Assembly: GCA_029936705.1 (NCBI GenBank)
Contig: JAPYSD010000159.1
Span: forward strand, 1 to 7,543
Length of the DNA: 7,543 bases
Direction: 5' to 3'
Origin: Croceicoccus sp.
GTDB lineage: Bacteria; Pseudomonadota; Alphaproteobacteria; Sphingomonadales; Sphingomonadaceae
Positions 1 to 6,219 of this stretch are shown piece after piece. The position numbers were made by a program, and so were the translations under genes. Below the pieces are notes generated by a model. The model ran no database searches. It was not told the origin of the DNA and saw only the letters and a list, made by a program, of their open reading frames with translations. How positions within the stretch are numbered: position 1 is the first letter of the stretch; each line of letters opens with the position of its first letter.

Positions 1-1013
1 CGGTCGCCGCCCGCCGTGCCGGGGCCCGCCTCGCCATCGACGATCCCGCCCGCGACGGTGACGACGCCGATCGCGCGCCCGCCCGTGGGCGGTGCGACCG
101 CCTCGACCCAGTCGCGATAGGACGTGTGCGCGAAGCTCTGCGGCTCGTCGGGCGCGCTGGGATCCTTGCCCACCAGCTCGGCGACCCGCAGCGAGAATTC
201 CTCGTAGCTGCCGATCCGGTCCGCCAGTCCCGTGTCCAGCGCGGCTTGCGCCGCATTGCCGTTCGCCGCCCGGATCGAGGCGACCGGGTCCGTCGCGGCC
301 TGCCGCACCTGCGCCCTGGGCCGGGCCTTGCTCACCCCGTCCAGCCAGTTTTCCCAGAGACTGCCATAGGTCCCCTCGATGTCGCTGCGCGCGGCTTCGG
401 AAAAGCCGGTCAGCGTGTAGGGCTCGACCGCGCTCTTGTACTCGCCCGTGCGATAGACGTGGACGTTGATCTTCAGCCGATCCGTGATGTCGCCGTAGAA
501 CAGATAGGTCCCGCCCGGCCCCGCCACGGGTGCGCCGCCGAGCGGATCGACCCACACCTCGCTGGCATGGGCAGCCAGCTGCATGCCGTCGCCGGTATAG
601 GCGATCGCGTGGGCCAACACGGGCTTCTTCGCGGCGCGCACCTTGTCCAGCGCCTTGGCGATGTCGGCCATGTGCACCTGCCCGCCGCCCAGGAAATAGT
701 CGAGGTCGAGCACCACCGCCTTGATCCGCTCATCGGTGGCGGCACCCTCGATCGCGCGCACCACGTCGCGGGCGCGGTGTTCCTGGATGGGCGTGCTGGT
801 CGACAGGAACATGCCGAACGGGTCGGCAGGCGCCAGTTCCTCCACCACCACCCCGTCCAGGGAAACGAGCAATGCGCCGTCCTCGACCGCGGCAGCCGTG
901 GGACGAAAGCTGAGCACCGCGTAGAGCGCGGCGAAAAACAACAGCAGGAGGAGCAGCACCAGCCCGTCCTTGATGGCGACCAGCAGCTTCCAGACCTTGC
1001 GCGCGAACGCCAT
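1..1013 (-). CDS. sppA: Signal peptide peptidase SppA, 67K type (partial, N-terminal 337 residues)
   Basis: Membrane-bound serine protease of family S49 that degrades cleaved signal peptides and other membrane peptides. The visible part begins MAFARKVWKL and has a signal-anchor helix at about residues 14-36, rich in Leu (LVLLLLLLFFAAL). The first S49 domain follows, with VVLDLDYFLGGG at 100-111 in the region of the conserved strand. The motif TGEYKSAVEP at 189-198 carries K193, which matches the catalytic lysine of E. coli SppA (K209). The second domain is just starting at the left edge (AIGVVTVAGGIVDGEAGPG, 314-332). The nucleophile serine belongs to that C-terminal repeat and lies outside the window, so the active site cannot be fully checked. 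The ATG at 1011-1013 is preceded by a GGAAGGAAAG ribosome site. The gene is divergent from pyrB. The frame is open to the edge with no stop. The family assignment is firm; the exact substrate is not shown. Confidence 0.93.
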   Translation of the reverse strand, partial: MAFARKVWKLLVAIKDGLVLLLLLLFFAALYAVLSFRPTAAAVEDGALLVSLDGVVVEELAPADPFGMFLSTSTPIQEHRARDVVRAIEGAATDERIKAVVLDLDYFLGGGQVHMADIAKALDKVRAAKKPVLAHAIAYTGDGMQLAAHASEVWVDPLGGAPVAGPGGTYLFYGDITDRLKINVHVYRTGEYKSAVEPYTLTGFSEAARSDIEGTYGSLWENWLDGVSKARPRAQVRQAATDPVASIRAANGNAAQAALDTGLADRIGSYEEFSLRVAELVGKDPSAPDEPQSFAHTSYRDWVEAVAPPTGGRAIGVVTVAGGIVDGEAGPGTAGGD

Positions 1014-1064
1014 GACGGTTCTTTCCTTCCAGCGCGGCACGACGGCGTCCGCGCATTTCCGCGC

Positions 1065-1093
1065 TAGTTAAGGCGGGCCGGGCAATCCCGCAA
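1065..1093 (-). promoter_or_regulatory. Candidate sigma70-type promoter for sppA
   Basis: Read on the minus strand, TTGCGG (1088-1093) and TAACTA (1065-1070) are separated by exactly 17 bases. This would start transcription near 1058 and give a leader of about 45 bases that includes the GGAAGGAAAG ribosome site of sppA. Both hexamers deviate from consensus and the assignment is by eye only. Confidence 0.4.
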
Positions 1094-1116
1094 ATGCGAA
1101 ACGCGCCAAACGGCAC

Positions 1117-1142
1117 CCGGCACGTGTCATCGGTCTTGCCGG
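1117..1142. repeat. Inverted repeat upstream of pyrB
   Basis: CCGGCA (1117-1122) is repeated inverted as TGCCGG (1137-1142) around 14 bases. A CACGTG hexamer at 1121-1126 overlaps the left arm. The element sits 35-60 bases before the pyrB start in the sppA/pyrB spacer. It could be an operator or a short RNA hairpin. Six-base arms in GC-rich DNA can arise by chance, so function is uncertain. Confidence 0.35.
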
Positions 1143-1163
1143 AACGCGAAAGGGCAATTAGAC
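1136..1163 (+). promoter_or_regulatory. Weak candidate promoter for pyrB
   Basis: TTGCCG (1136-1141) and TTAGAC (1158-1163) are 16 bases apart. If used, transcription would begin around 1170, only a few bases before the pyrB ATG at 1177, so the mRNA would be nearly leaderless. That fits the absence of a Shine-Dalgarno sequence directly before this ATG. The -10 hexamer is poor and the call is tentative. Confidence 0.2.
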
Positions 1164-1176
1164 GCCCGGTCTCAAG

Positions 1177-2202
1177 ATGAGCGATGCGCCCACCCCTTCC
1201 TCCACCCGCTATCCCGCCGGTGGCGATGCGTTTCCGCACAAGGACCTGATCGGCATCGCGCCGCTGGCCCCGTGGGAAATCCATTACCTGCTGGACGAGG
1301 CGGAGCAGTGGGTCAGGCTGAACCGCCAGCCCGCCAAGCATGCCGATGCGCTGGCGGGGCTGACCATCATCAATGCATTCTTCGAGAATTCGACGCGCAC
1401 GCTGCTGTCGTTCGAGATCGCGGGCAAGCGCCTGGGCGCCGACGTCGTCAACATGCACGCCGCGCAGTCCAGCGTGAAGAAGGGCGAGACGCTGATCGAC
1501 ACGGCGACGACGCTGAACGCGATGCGCGCCGATGCGATCGTGATCCGGCATTCGTCCTCGGGCGCGGTGCAGCTTATCGCGGACAAGGTCGACTGCCCGG
1601 TGCTGAACGCGGGCGACGGCCAGCACGAACATCCGACGCAGGCGCTGCTCGACGCGCTGACCATGCGGTTCTGGCTGCGCAGCGATGGCAGTCCGCTGGG
1701 CGACGAGTTTGCCAAGCTGAAGATCGCGATCTGCGGCGACATCATGCACAGCCGCGTGGCGCGCTCGAACATTTTGCTGCTGACGACCCTGGGTGCCGAA
1801 GTCCGCGTATGCGCCCCGCCCGCGCTGATGCCTGCGGCGATCGAGCAGATGAAGGTCACGCCTTTTCACGATTTCGACGCCGCCATCGAAGGGGTCGACG
1901 TGGTGATGATGCTGCGCCTGCAGATGGAGCGGATGGCCGGGCCCTTCATCCCCTCGGCGCGTGAATATCGCCACCTGTTCGGCCTGACGCCCGAACGGCT
2001 GAAGCGCGCCGCGCCGCACGCGCTGGTGATGCACCCCGGCCCGATGAACCGCGGGGTCGAGATCGATTCGTCGGTCGCGGACATGCTCGAACGCTCGGCC
2101 ATCACGCGCCAGGTCGAGATGGGGGTGGCGCTGCGCATGGCCTGCCTCGACGTGCTGACCCGCCGTGCGCGCGGGGTCGAGGGATGGGGAGCGCTCAAAT
2201 GA
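1177..2202 (+). CDS. pyrB: Aspartate carbamoyltransferase catalytic subunit PyrB
   Basis: Cytoplasmic enzyme of pyrimidine synthesis that joins carbamoyl phosphate and L-aspartate to give N-carbamoyl-aspartate. All active-site motifs are present in the 341-residue product: FFENSTRT (68-75) binds carbamoyl phosphate, SSVKKGET (98-105) carries the lysine that reaches in from the neighbouring subunit, HPTQ (152-155) is next, RLQMER (247-252) binds aspartate, and HPGPMNRGVE (286-295) closes the site. The N-terminus carries an extra segment of about 20 residues (MSDAPTPSSTRYPAGGDAF) ahead of the core. No methionine occurs between residue 1 and the core, which supports the ATG at 1177. No clear ribosome site precedes it; the nearest purine run (GAAAGGG, 1148-1154) is too far away. 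The stop overlaps the start of the pyrC-like gene by ATGA, so the two are surely one operon. No regulatory pyrI gene is seen. Confidence 0.96.
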   Translation: MSDAPTPSSTRYPAGGDAFPHKDLIGIAPLAPWEIHYLLDEAEQWVRLNRQPAKHADALAGLTIINAFFENSTRTLLSFEIAGKRLGADVVNMHAAQSSVKKGETLIDTATTLNAMRADAIVIRHSSSGAVQLIADKVDCPVLNAGDGQHEHPTQALLDALTMRFWLRSDGSPLGDEFAKLKIAICGDIMHSRVARSNILLLTTLGAEVRVCAPPALMPAAIEQMKVTPFHDFDAAIEGVDVVMMLRLQMERMAGPFIPSAREYRHLFGLTPERLKRAAPHALVMHPGPMNRGVEIDSSVADMLERSAITRQVEMGVALRMACLDVLTRRARGVEGWGALK

Positions 2203-3434
2203 TCCCGCGCGAACCCCTGACCATCACCGGAGGACAATTGCTGACCGGCAGCGGCGCGGCTGCCGCGGGATCGATTCGCTGCGAAGGCGACAGGATCGTC
2301 TTGGTGGGCGAGGTCGAGGCGAAGGCCGGCGACCGCACCCATGACGCCAGCGGCAAGATCGTCATGCCCGGTATCATCGACCTCGGCGTGTTCGAGATCG
2401 ACAAGCCCGCCTTTCATTTCGGCGGCATCACCCGCGCCGCGCTGATGCCCGACCAGAACCCGCCGCTCGACTATCCGGCACGGGTCCGTTTCGCGGCCAG
2501 CTATGGCAAGCCCGACTTCTGGGTGCATCCCATCGCCGCCGCCACGCGCGGGCTGGCGGGATCCGAACTGCCGGAACTGGGCCTGATGCAGGAAGCGGGC
2601 GCCCGCGCCGTGTCCTCGGGCCGCAAGTGGCTGGCCGATTCGGGCATGATGCTGCGCATGATGCAATATGCCGCGATGCTCGGCCTGCCCGTCATCACCC
2701 ATGCCGAGGATGCCGGACTGACCGGCGATGCAGTCGCGACGGCGGGCGAGATGGCGACGCGCCTCGGCCTCCCCAGCGCCCCGGCCGAGGCGGAAGCGCT
2801 GGCCATCATGCGCGACATCGCACTGGCCGAGATGGCGGGCGCGCATCTGCATATAAGGCAGGTCACGACGGCGGCGGGGCTCGACCTGGTACGTGCAGCC
2901 AAGGCGCGCGGCGTGCGGCTGACCTGCGGCGTGACGCCTGCCTATTTCATGCTGTCCGACATTGCGACGGCGGGCTTCCTGACCTTCACCCGCCTGTCGC
3001 CCCCGCTGCGCAGCGAAAGGGACCGCGTGGCGGTGCGCGCGGCGCTGGCCGACGGCACGATCGACACCGTCGCATCGGGCCACGATCCCAGGGGACCAGA
3101 GGACAAGCGCCTTCCCTTCGCCGATGCCGCCCCCGGCATGGCGGGCGCGGAAACGCTGCTGCCGCTGACGCTTAGCCTGGTGCGCGACGGCGTGATCGAC
3201 ATGGCGCGGCTGTGCGAACTGCTATGCGTGAATCCTGCTCGCATCCTGGGCGTGAATGCGGGGCGGCTGGAAGCGGGGCTGGAAGCCGACATAGCGGTCA
3301 TCGATCCCGACCGCCCCTGGATCGTCGATTCGAACCGCATGGAGGCGCAGGCGGGCAATACCCCGTTCGACAAGCAGCCGGTGCAGGGCCGCGCGATCGC
3401 CCTGTTCAAGGGCGGCCAGAGGATCGAGCGCTAG
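2199..3434 (+). CDS. pyrC: Dihydroorotase-like protein, probably non-catalytic (PyrC'/PyrX type)
   Basis: A 411-residue amidohydrolase-fold protein related to class I dihydroorotase, which cyclises carbamoyl-aspartate. The fold landmarks are clear: MPGIIDL (56-62), THAED (167-171), HLHIRQVTT (216-224), GHDPRGPEDKRLPF (294-307), NPARILG (345-351) and the C-terminal ADIAVIDPD strand (363-371). The catalytic residues are mostly gone. The HxH pair after the first strand is G63 and F65, the bridging Asp of SDDG is lost (SSGR, 139-142), the His before V(S/T)T is Q221, and the Asp of TDHAPH is G294. H168 is retained. This is the pattern of PyrC'/PyrX proteins, which assemble with PyrB as a structural subunit in Pseudomonas, so an active dihydroorotase should be encoded elsewhere. 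The ATG at 2199 is chosen because GGGGAG at 2186-2191 sits 7 bases before it; an in-frame ATG at 2184 would add five residues. Automatic annotation would probably call this plain dihydroorotase. Confidence 0.9.
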   Translation: MIPREPLTITGGQLLTGSGAAAAGSIRCEGDRIVLVGEVEAKAGDRTHDASGKIVMPGIIDLGVFEIDKPAFHFGGITRAALMPDQNPPLDYPARVRFAASYGKPDFWVHPIAAATRGLAGSELPELGLMQEAGARAVSSGRKWLADSGMMLRMMQYAAMLGLPVITHAEDAGLTGDAVATAGEMATRLGLPSAPAEAEALAIMRDIALAEMAGAHLHIRQVTTAAGLDLVRAAKARGVRLTCGVTPAYFMLSDIATAGFLTFTRLSPPLRSERDRVAVRAALADGTIDTVASGHDPRGPEDKRLPFADAAPGMAGAETLLPLTLSLVRDGVIDMARLCELLCVNPARILGVNAGRLEAGLEADIAVIDPDRPWIVDSNRMEAQAGNTPFDKQPVQGRAIALFKGGQRIER

Positions 3435-3631
3435 TCCGCGCCTTCCGACGCTTGGCTCAGCGTCTCGCCGGGGCCGGGCACGGTCCATATCGCGACATTG
3501 ACCGCCAGCACAGCGGCCAGCACCAGCATCAGCGCGCCCTGTTTGCGGTCGCCGCGGCGAAACGCGAAGAACGCCGCAACGGTCATCACCGCGGCGCACA
3601 GCACCATCAGGGAAAGCGCGATATTGGCCAT
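3431..3631 (-). CDS. Small two-helix membrane protein of unknown function
   Basis: A 66-residue protein starting MANIALSLMV. It has two hydrophobic stretches, about residues 4-24 and 33-51, joined by a short strongly basic loop (RRGDRK, 25-30) that should lie in the cytoplasm, and an acidic tail ending SQASEGAD. Proteins of this shape are common near core genes in sphingomonads, but I know no function for it. The ATG at 3629-3631 lacks a clear ribosome site. An in-frame ATG at 3641-3643 would add MRGR and is an alternative. The gene runs against the pyrC-like gene and overlaps its stop by four bases. It is divergent from the DUF3597 gene, with about 115 bases between them. The regular helix-loop-helix pattern makes a real gene likely. 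Confidence 0.65.
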   Translation of the reverse strand: MANIALSLMVLCAAVMTVAAFFAFRRGDRKQGALMLVLAAVLAVNVAIWTVPGPGETLSQASEGAD

Positions 3632-3746
3632 GCGCCCGCGCATAGACCGCACTTTCGCGCGCGAACAGCCCCCAATGATGCAACCGGCGGCCAGTTCGAG
3701 GGTTAAGAGGCGAACGGGGCTTTGGACGGCACGCAAGGAAACCGAC

Positions 3747-4163
3747 ATGGGAATATTCAGCAGGATCCGCGAATCGATCTTCGGCAAGGACAAGGCCAGG
3801 CCCGCGCCGCCGGCACCCCCGAGACCGGCTGCCGGCCAGCCCTCTACCACCCGGACCGCTCCGGCGCAGCCTGCCCCGTCCAGACCGTCAGCGCCCAAAC
3901 CGGCCCCGATCAGCGAAGTCGACGTCGAGGCCCGGCTGGCGGCCAGGGCCGAGGGCAAGGATCTCAACTGGCGCACCTCGATCGTGGATCTGATGAAGCT
4001 GCTGGACATCGACCCCAGCTATGCCAATCGCAAGGATCTGGCCGAGGAAATGGGCCGCACCGATTACGAAGGTTCGGCAGAGGACAATATCTGGCTGCAC
4101 AAACAGGTCATGCGCGCGCTGGCCGCAAACGGCGGCAAGGTGCCCGCCTCGCTGACAGACTAA
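3747..4163 (+). CDS. DUF3597 domain protein
   Basis: A 138-residue protein in two parts. Residues 1-14 (MGIFSRIRESIFGK) form a short amphipathic N-terminus typical of the family. A linker rich in Pro and Ala follows at about 17-55. The conserved DUF3597 domain (about 57-138) includes VDVEARL, NWRTSIVDLMKLLDID (74-89), RKDLAEEMG, NIWLHKQVMRALAANGGKVP (114-133) and ends SLTD. The family resembles E. coli YibI-like and LysM-associated small proteins of unknown role; the Trp-Arg-Thr-Ser and Leu-His-Lys blocks are its best-kept parts. There is no signal peptide, so it is probably cytoplasmic. AAGGAA at 3735-3740, six bases before the ATG, supports this start over upstream in-frame codons. It stands alone between a divergent membrane protein gene and the convergent pckA. 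Confidence 0.9.
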   Translation: MGIFSRIRESIFGKDKARPAPPAPPRPAAGQPSTTRTAPAQPAPSRPSAPKPAPISEVDVEARLAARAEGKDLNWRTSIVDLMKLLDIDPSYANRKDLAEEMGRTDYEGSAEDNIWLHKQVMRALAANGGKVPASLTD

Positions 4164-4183
4164 CTTCGCGTCTAAGCCAAAGA

Positions 4184-4218
4184 AAAACGACCCGGACCAC
4201 ATCGGCCCGGGGCGTTTT
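4184..4218. terminator. Bidirectional rho-independent terminator between the DUF3597 gene and pckA
   Basis: Two 15-base arms (4184-4198 and 4204-4218) pair at 13 of 15 positions around a 5-base loop; the mismatches are 4190 with 4212 and 4196 with 4206. The GC-rich stem is flanked by A and T runs that pair at its base. On the plus strand the hairpin ends in TTTTCATTT, 20-55 bases after the DUF3597 stop. On the minus strand it ends in TTTTTCTTT, 20-54 bases after the pckA stop. The minus-strand T tract is the longer one. Confidence 0.85.
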
Positions 4219-4237
4219 CATTTCCGGCGCGGAACGA

Positions 4238-5827
4238 TCAGGCCGCCGTCGGTGCCGCCTTGCGGACGCCTTCGTCGACATGGCTTTCGAACTGCGCGAA
4301 ATTATCCACGAACAGCTGCACCAGCCTGTGCGCGGTCGCGTCGTAATCGTCCTTGTCGTCCCACGTCGCACGCGGGTCGAGGATGGTGCTGTCGACACCC
4401 GGAACCGCGACCGGAACCTCGAAACCGAAGTTCGGGTCCTTGCGGAACTCGGCATCGTTCAGCGAACCGTCGAGCGCGGCGTTGAGCAGTGCACGCGTCA
4501 CCTTGATCGGCATGCGGCTGCCGGTGCCGTACTTGCCGCCGGTCCAACCGGTGTTGACCAGCCAGCACTGCGCCCCGCCCTGCGCGATGCGCTCCTTGAG
4601 CAGATTGCCGTACACGCTGGGGTGGCGGGGCATGAAGGGCGCGCCGAAACAGGTCGAGAAGGTCGCCTCGGGCTCGGTCACGCCGATCTCGGTCCCGGCG
4701 ACCTTGGCGGTGTAGCCCGACAGGAAGTAGTACATCGCCTGGTCGGGCGTCAGCCGCGCGATCGGGGGCAGCACGCCGAATGCGTCGGCGGTCAGCATGA
4801 TGACATTCGCGGGCACGGGGCCCAGGTTTTCCTCCGACGTGTTCGGAATGAAATCGATCGGATAGGCGCCGCGCGTATTCTCGGTCTTGCTGGTGTCCGA
4901 AAAATCGATGGTGCGCTTGTCCTCGTCCATCGCGACGTTTTCGAGGATGGTGCCGAACATCTTGGTGGTCGCGTAGATCTCGGGCTCACCCTCGGCCGAC
5001 AGGTCGATCATCTTGGCATAGCAGCCGCCTTCGAAGTTGAAGACCGCCGAATCCGACCAGCCATGCTCGTCGTCCCCGATCAGCGTGCGGCTGGCATCGG
5101 CGGACAGCGTCGTCTTGCCCGTGCCGGACAGGCCGAAGAAGATCGCGGTCTTGCCGTCCGCGCCGACATTGGCCGAACAATGCATCGGCATCACGCCCTG
5201 CTCGGGCAGCATGTAGTTGAGAAGGCCGAACACGCCCTTCTTCATCTCGCCCGAATATTCGGTGTTGGCGATCAGGATCAGCTTCTCGGTGAAGCTGACC
5301 GCGATCATCGTGTCGCTGCGGCTACCGTGACGCTCGGGATCGGCCTTGAAGCTGGGCAGGTTGATGATCGTGAATTCGGGCGTGAAACCCGCCAGCTCTT
5401 CCGCGGTGGGGCGCACCAGCATGGTGTGCACGAACAGCGAGTGCCAGGCCATCTGCGTGATGACGCGCACGTTGACGCGGTAATCGGGCTGCGAACCGCC
5501 GAACAGGTCGGCGACATACAGCTTGTCCTTGTCCTTCAGCGCCTCGAGGAAATCGGCCTTGAGATTCGCGAAATGCTCCGCGCTCATCGGCTGGTTGATC
5601 TTGCCCCAGTTGATGGTGTCCTGCGTCATGTCGTCCTTGACGACGAACTTGTCCTTGACGCTGCGGCCGGTGAAACGTCCGGTATCGACCACCAGCGGGC
5701 CATCGGCGGCCAGGCGGCCTTCGCCATTGGCAAGCGCATGCTCGATCAGCTGGGCGCGGCCCAGGTTGTCGAAGATGCGGGCATTGGTGGTGATGCCCTG
5801 TTCGGACAAGGGGGTTTTCAACGGCAC
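4238..5827 (-). CDS. pckA: Phosphoenolpyruvate carboxykinase (ATP)
   Basis: Cytoplasmic enzyme of gluconeogenesis that turns oxaloacetate and ATP into PEP, CO2 and ADP. The 529-residue length is normal for the ATP-type family. Visible motifs: TGRSVKDKF (53-61) with the substrate-binding Arg55; GEMKKG (193-198) with K197, H216 in MHCSANVG and D253 in GDDEHGW forming the metal site, with the same spacing as K213, H232 and D269 of E. coli; P-loop GLSGTGKTT (232-240); RGAYPIDFIPN (319-329); LTADAFGVLPPIA (345-357); and GWTGGKYGTG (427-436). The start is GTG (5825-5827), chosen because AAAGGAGAG (5832-5840) lies just before it; an ATG at 5841-5843 is out of frame. The gene diverges from chvI and ends in a shared terminator. 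Nothing looks broken. Confidence 0.97.
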   Translation of the reverse strand: MPLKTPLSEQGITTNARIFDNLGRAQLIEHALANGEGRLAADGPLVVDTGRFTGRSVKDKFVVKDDMTQDTINWGKINQPMSAEHFANLKADFLEALKDKDKLYVADLFGGSQPDYRVNVRVITQMAWHSLFVHTMLVRPTAEELAGFTPEFTIINLPSFKADPERHGSRSDTMIAVSFTEKLILIANTEYSGEMKKGVFGLLNYMLPEQGVMPMHCSANVGADGKTAIFFGLSGTGKTTLSADASRTLIGDDEHGWSDSAVFNFEGGCYAKMIDLSAEGEPEIYATTKMFGTILENVAMDEDKRTIDFSDTSKTENTRGAYPIDFIPNTSEENLGPVPANVIMLTADAFGVLPPIARLTPDQAMYYFLSGYTAKVAGTEIGVTEPEATFSTCFGAPFMPRHPSVYGNLLKERIAQGGAQCWLVNTGWTGGKYGTGSRMPIKVTRALLNAALDGSLNDAEFRKDPNFGFEVPVAVPGVDSTILDPRATWDDKDDYDATAHRLVQLFVDNFAQFESHVDEGVRKAAPTAA

Positions 5828-5912
5828 GTTGCTCTCCTTTCATAGCCCCTTTCCAGACGGGGCCAGCCGCGCGGCGCAGGCGCGATTATTGAATGCAATC
5901 CTCTCGGGATGA

Positions 5913-5929
5913 TTCCGAAGTCGTCGGAA
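5913..5929. repeat. Operator-like palindrome near pckA
   Basis: TTCCGAAGTCGTCGGAA has perfect 6-base arms (TTCCGA and TCGGAA) around 5 bases, and 14 of its 16 non-central positions are symmetric. It lies 86-102 bases upstream of the pckA GTG, in the A+T-rich part of the spacer. Size and position suit a binding site for a dimeric regulator. No regulator is assigned. Confidence 0.45.
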
Positions 5930-6041
5930 AATATCCGCCGCCCCGTTTTTATGGATTTTCAGATGCTCACAATTATTCGCGGAGTCAAATCATCCGCCCG
6001 ACCCTGTCACGAATCGCCGCCAAAGGCCATATTCGCGTCCA

Positions 6042-6059
6042 TTGGGATCATGCTCCCAA
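6042..6059. repeat. Operator-like 18-base palindrome upstream of chvI
   Basis: TTGGGATCATGCTCCCAA has perfect outer arms (TTGGGA and TCCCAA) and a CATG core; 16 of 18 positions are symmetric. It lies about 160-178 bases before the chvI start and about 215-230 from pckA. It has no T tract, so it is not a terminator. A binding site for a dimeric regulator is the likeliest meaning. Confidence 0.5.
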
Positions 6060-6093
6060 AGAGTTAGGCGCCTGCGCACCCGCTGGTGCTTTC

Positions 6094-6124
6094 GCGGCCT
6101 GGCCGCAGCGGGGGCCGCAGCGGG
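6094..6124. repeat. GC-rich palindrome joined to a tandem 12-base repeat
   Basis: GCGGCC and GGCCGC flank a single T (6094-6106), a perfect 13-base palindrome. The 12-mer GGCCGCAGCGGG then occurs twice in tandem at 6101-6112 and 6113-6124. If transcribed in the chvI leader, GCGGCC could pair with either GGCCGC copy. Chance or replication slippage in GC-rich DNA is also possible. Confidence 0.45.
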
Positions 6125-6219
6125 CATTTGGCTGGCGCGCGCGAATTGGCTAAGCCGAAACACGCATGGCGGCCCGCGCGTTGTAACGGGCGGATTTCGC
6201 GACAAGAAGGTTGTTTTTT

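Larger units (their letters stand above)
5828..6219. other. Divergent regulatory spacer between pckA and chvI
   Basis: These 392 bases hold the ribosome site of pckA (AAAGGAGAG, 5832-5840) and that of chvI (AAGAAGG, 6204-6210). The middle part (about 5880-6060) is clearly richer in A and T than the rest of the window, as expected of promoters. I could not fix a convincing -35/-10 pair for either gene. Short open frames exist but have no ribosome site, no recognisable protein family and no biased codon use. Two palindromes and a GC-rich repeat in the spacer are listed separately. Confidence 0.7.

Noticed and set aside
126..1067. Open frame of 313 codons on the plus strand across sppA
   Set aside because: The opposite strand encodes SppA with the catalytic lysine motif and membrane anchor, so this frame is a shadow.
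2184..2198. Earlier in-frame ATG for the pyrC-like gene
   Set aside because: It would place the best ribosome site (2186-2191) inside the coding region; the ATG at 2199 has that site at a proper distance and an ATGA overlap.
730..3083. Two long minus-strand open frames (730-2034 and 1866-3083)
   Set aside because: They lie opposite sppA's neighbour pyrB and the pyrC-like gene, overlap each other and show no protein family; they are frame shadows.
2199..3434. Decayed pyrC pseudogene
   Set aside because: Despite lost metal ligands, the frame is full length with no stops or frameshifts, it is coupled to pyrB, and conserved structural motifs remain.
3722..5845. Open frame of 707 codons on the plus strand across pckA
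   Set aside because: It is antisense to a complete pckA with all catalytic motifs, and its translation is rich in Arg, His and Gly without a recognisable fold. Stop-poor opposite frames are normal in GC-rich DNA.
5893..6153. Open frame of 86 codons in the pckA-chvI spacer
   Set aside because: No ribosome site, no known domain, irregular composition, and it spans the operator-like palindromes and the GC-rich repeat.
6173..6199. Possible ChvI binding site around TTGTAACGGG just before chvI
   Set aside because: I cannot recall a ChvI consensus with enough certainty to match it, and the sequence has no clear repeat or symmetry.
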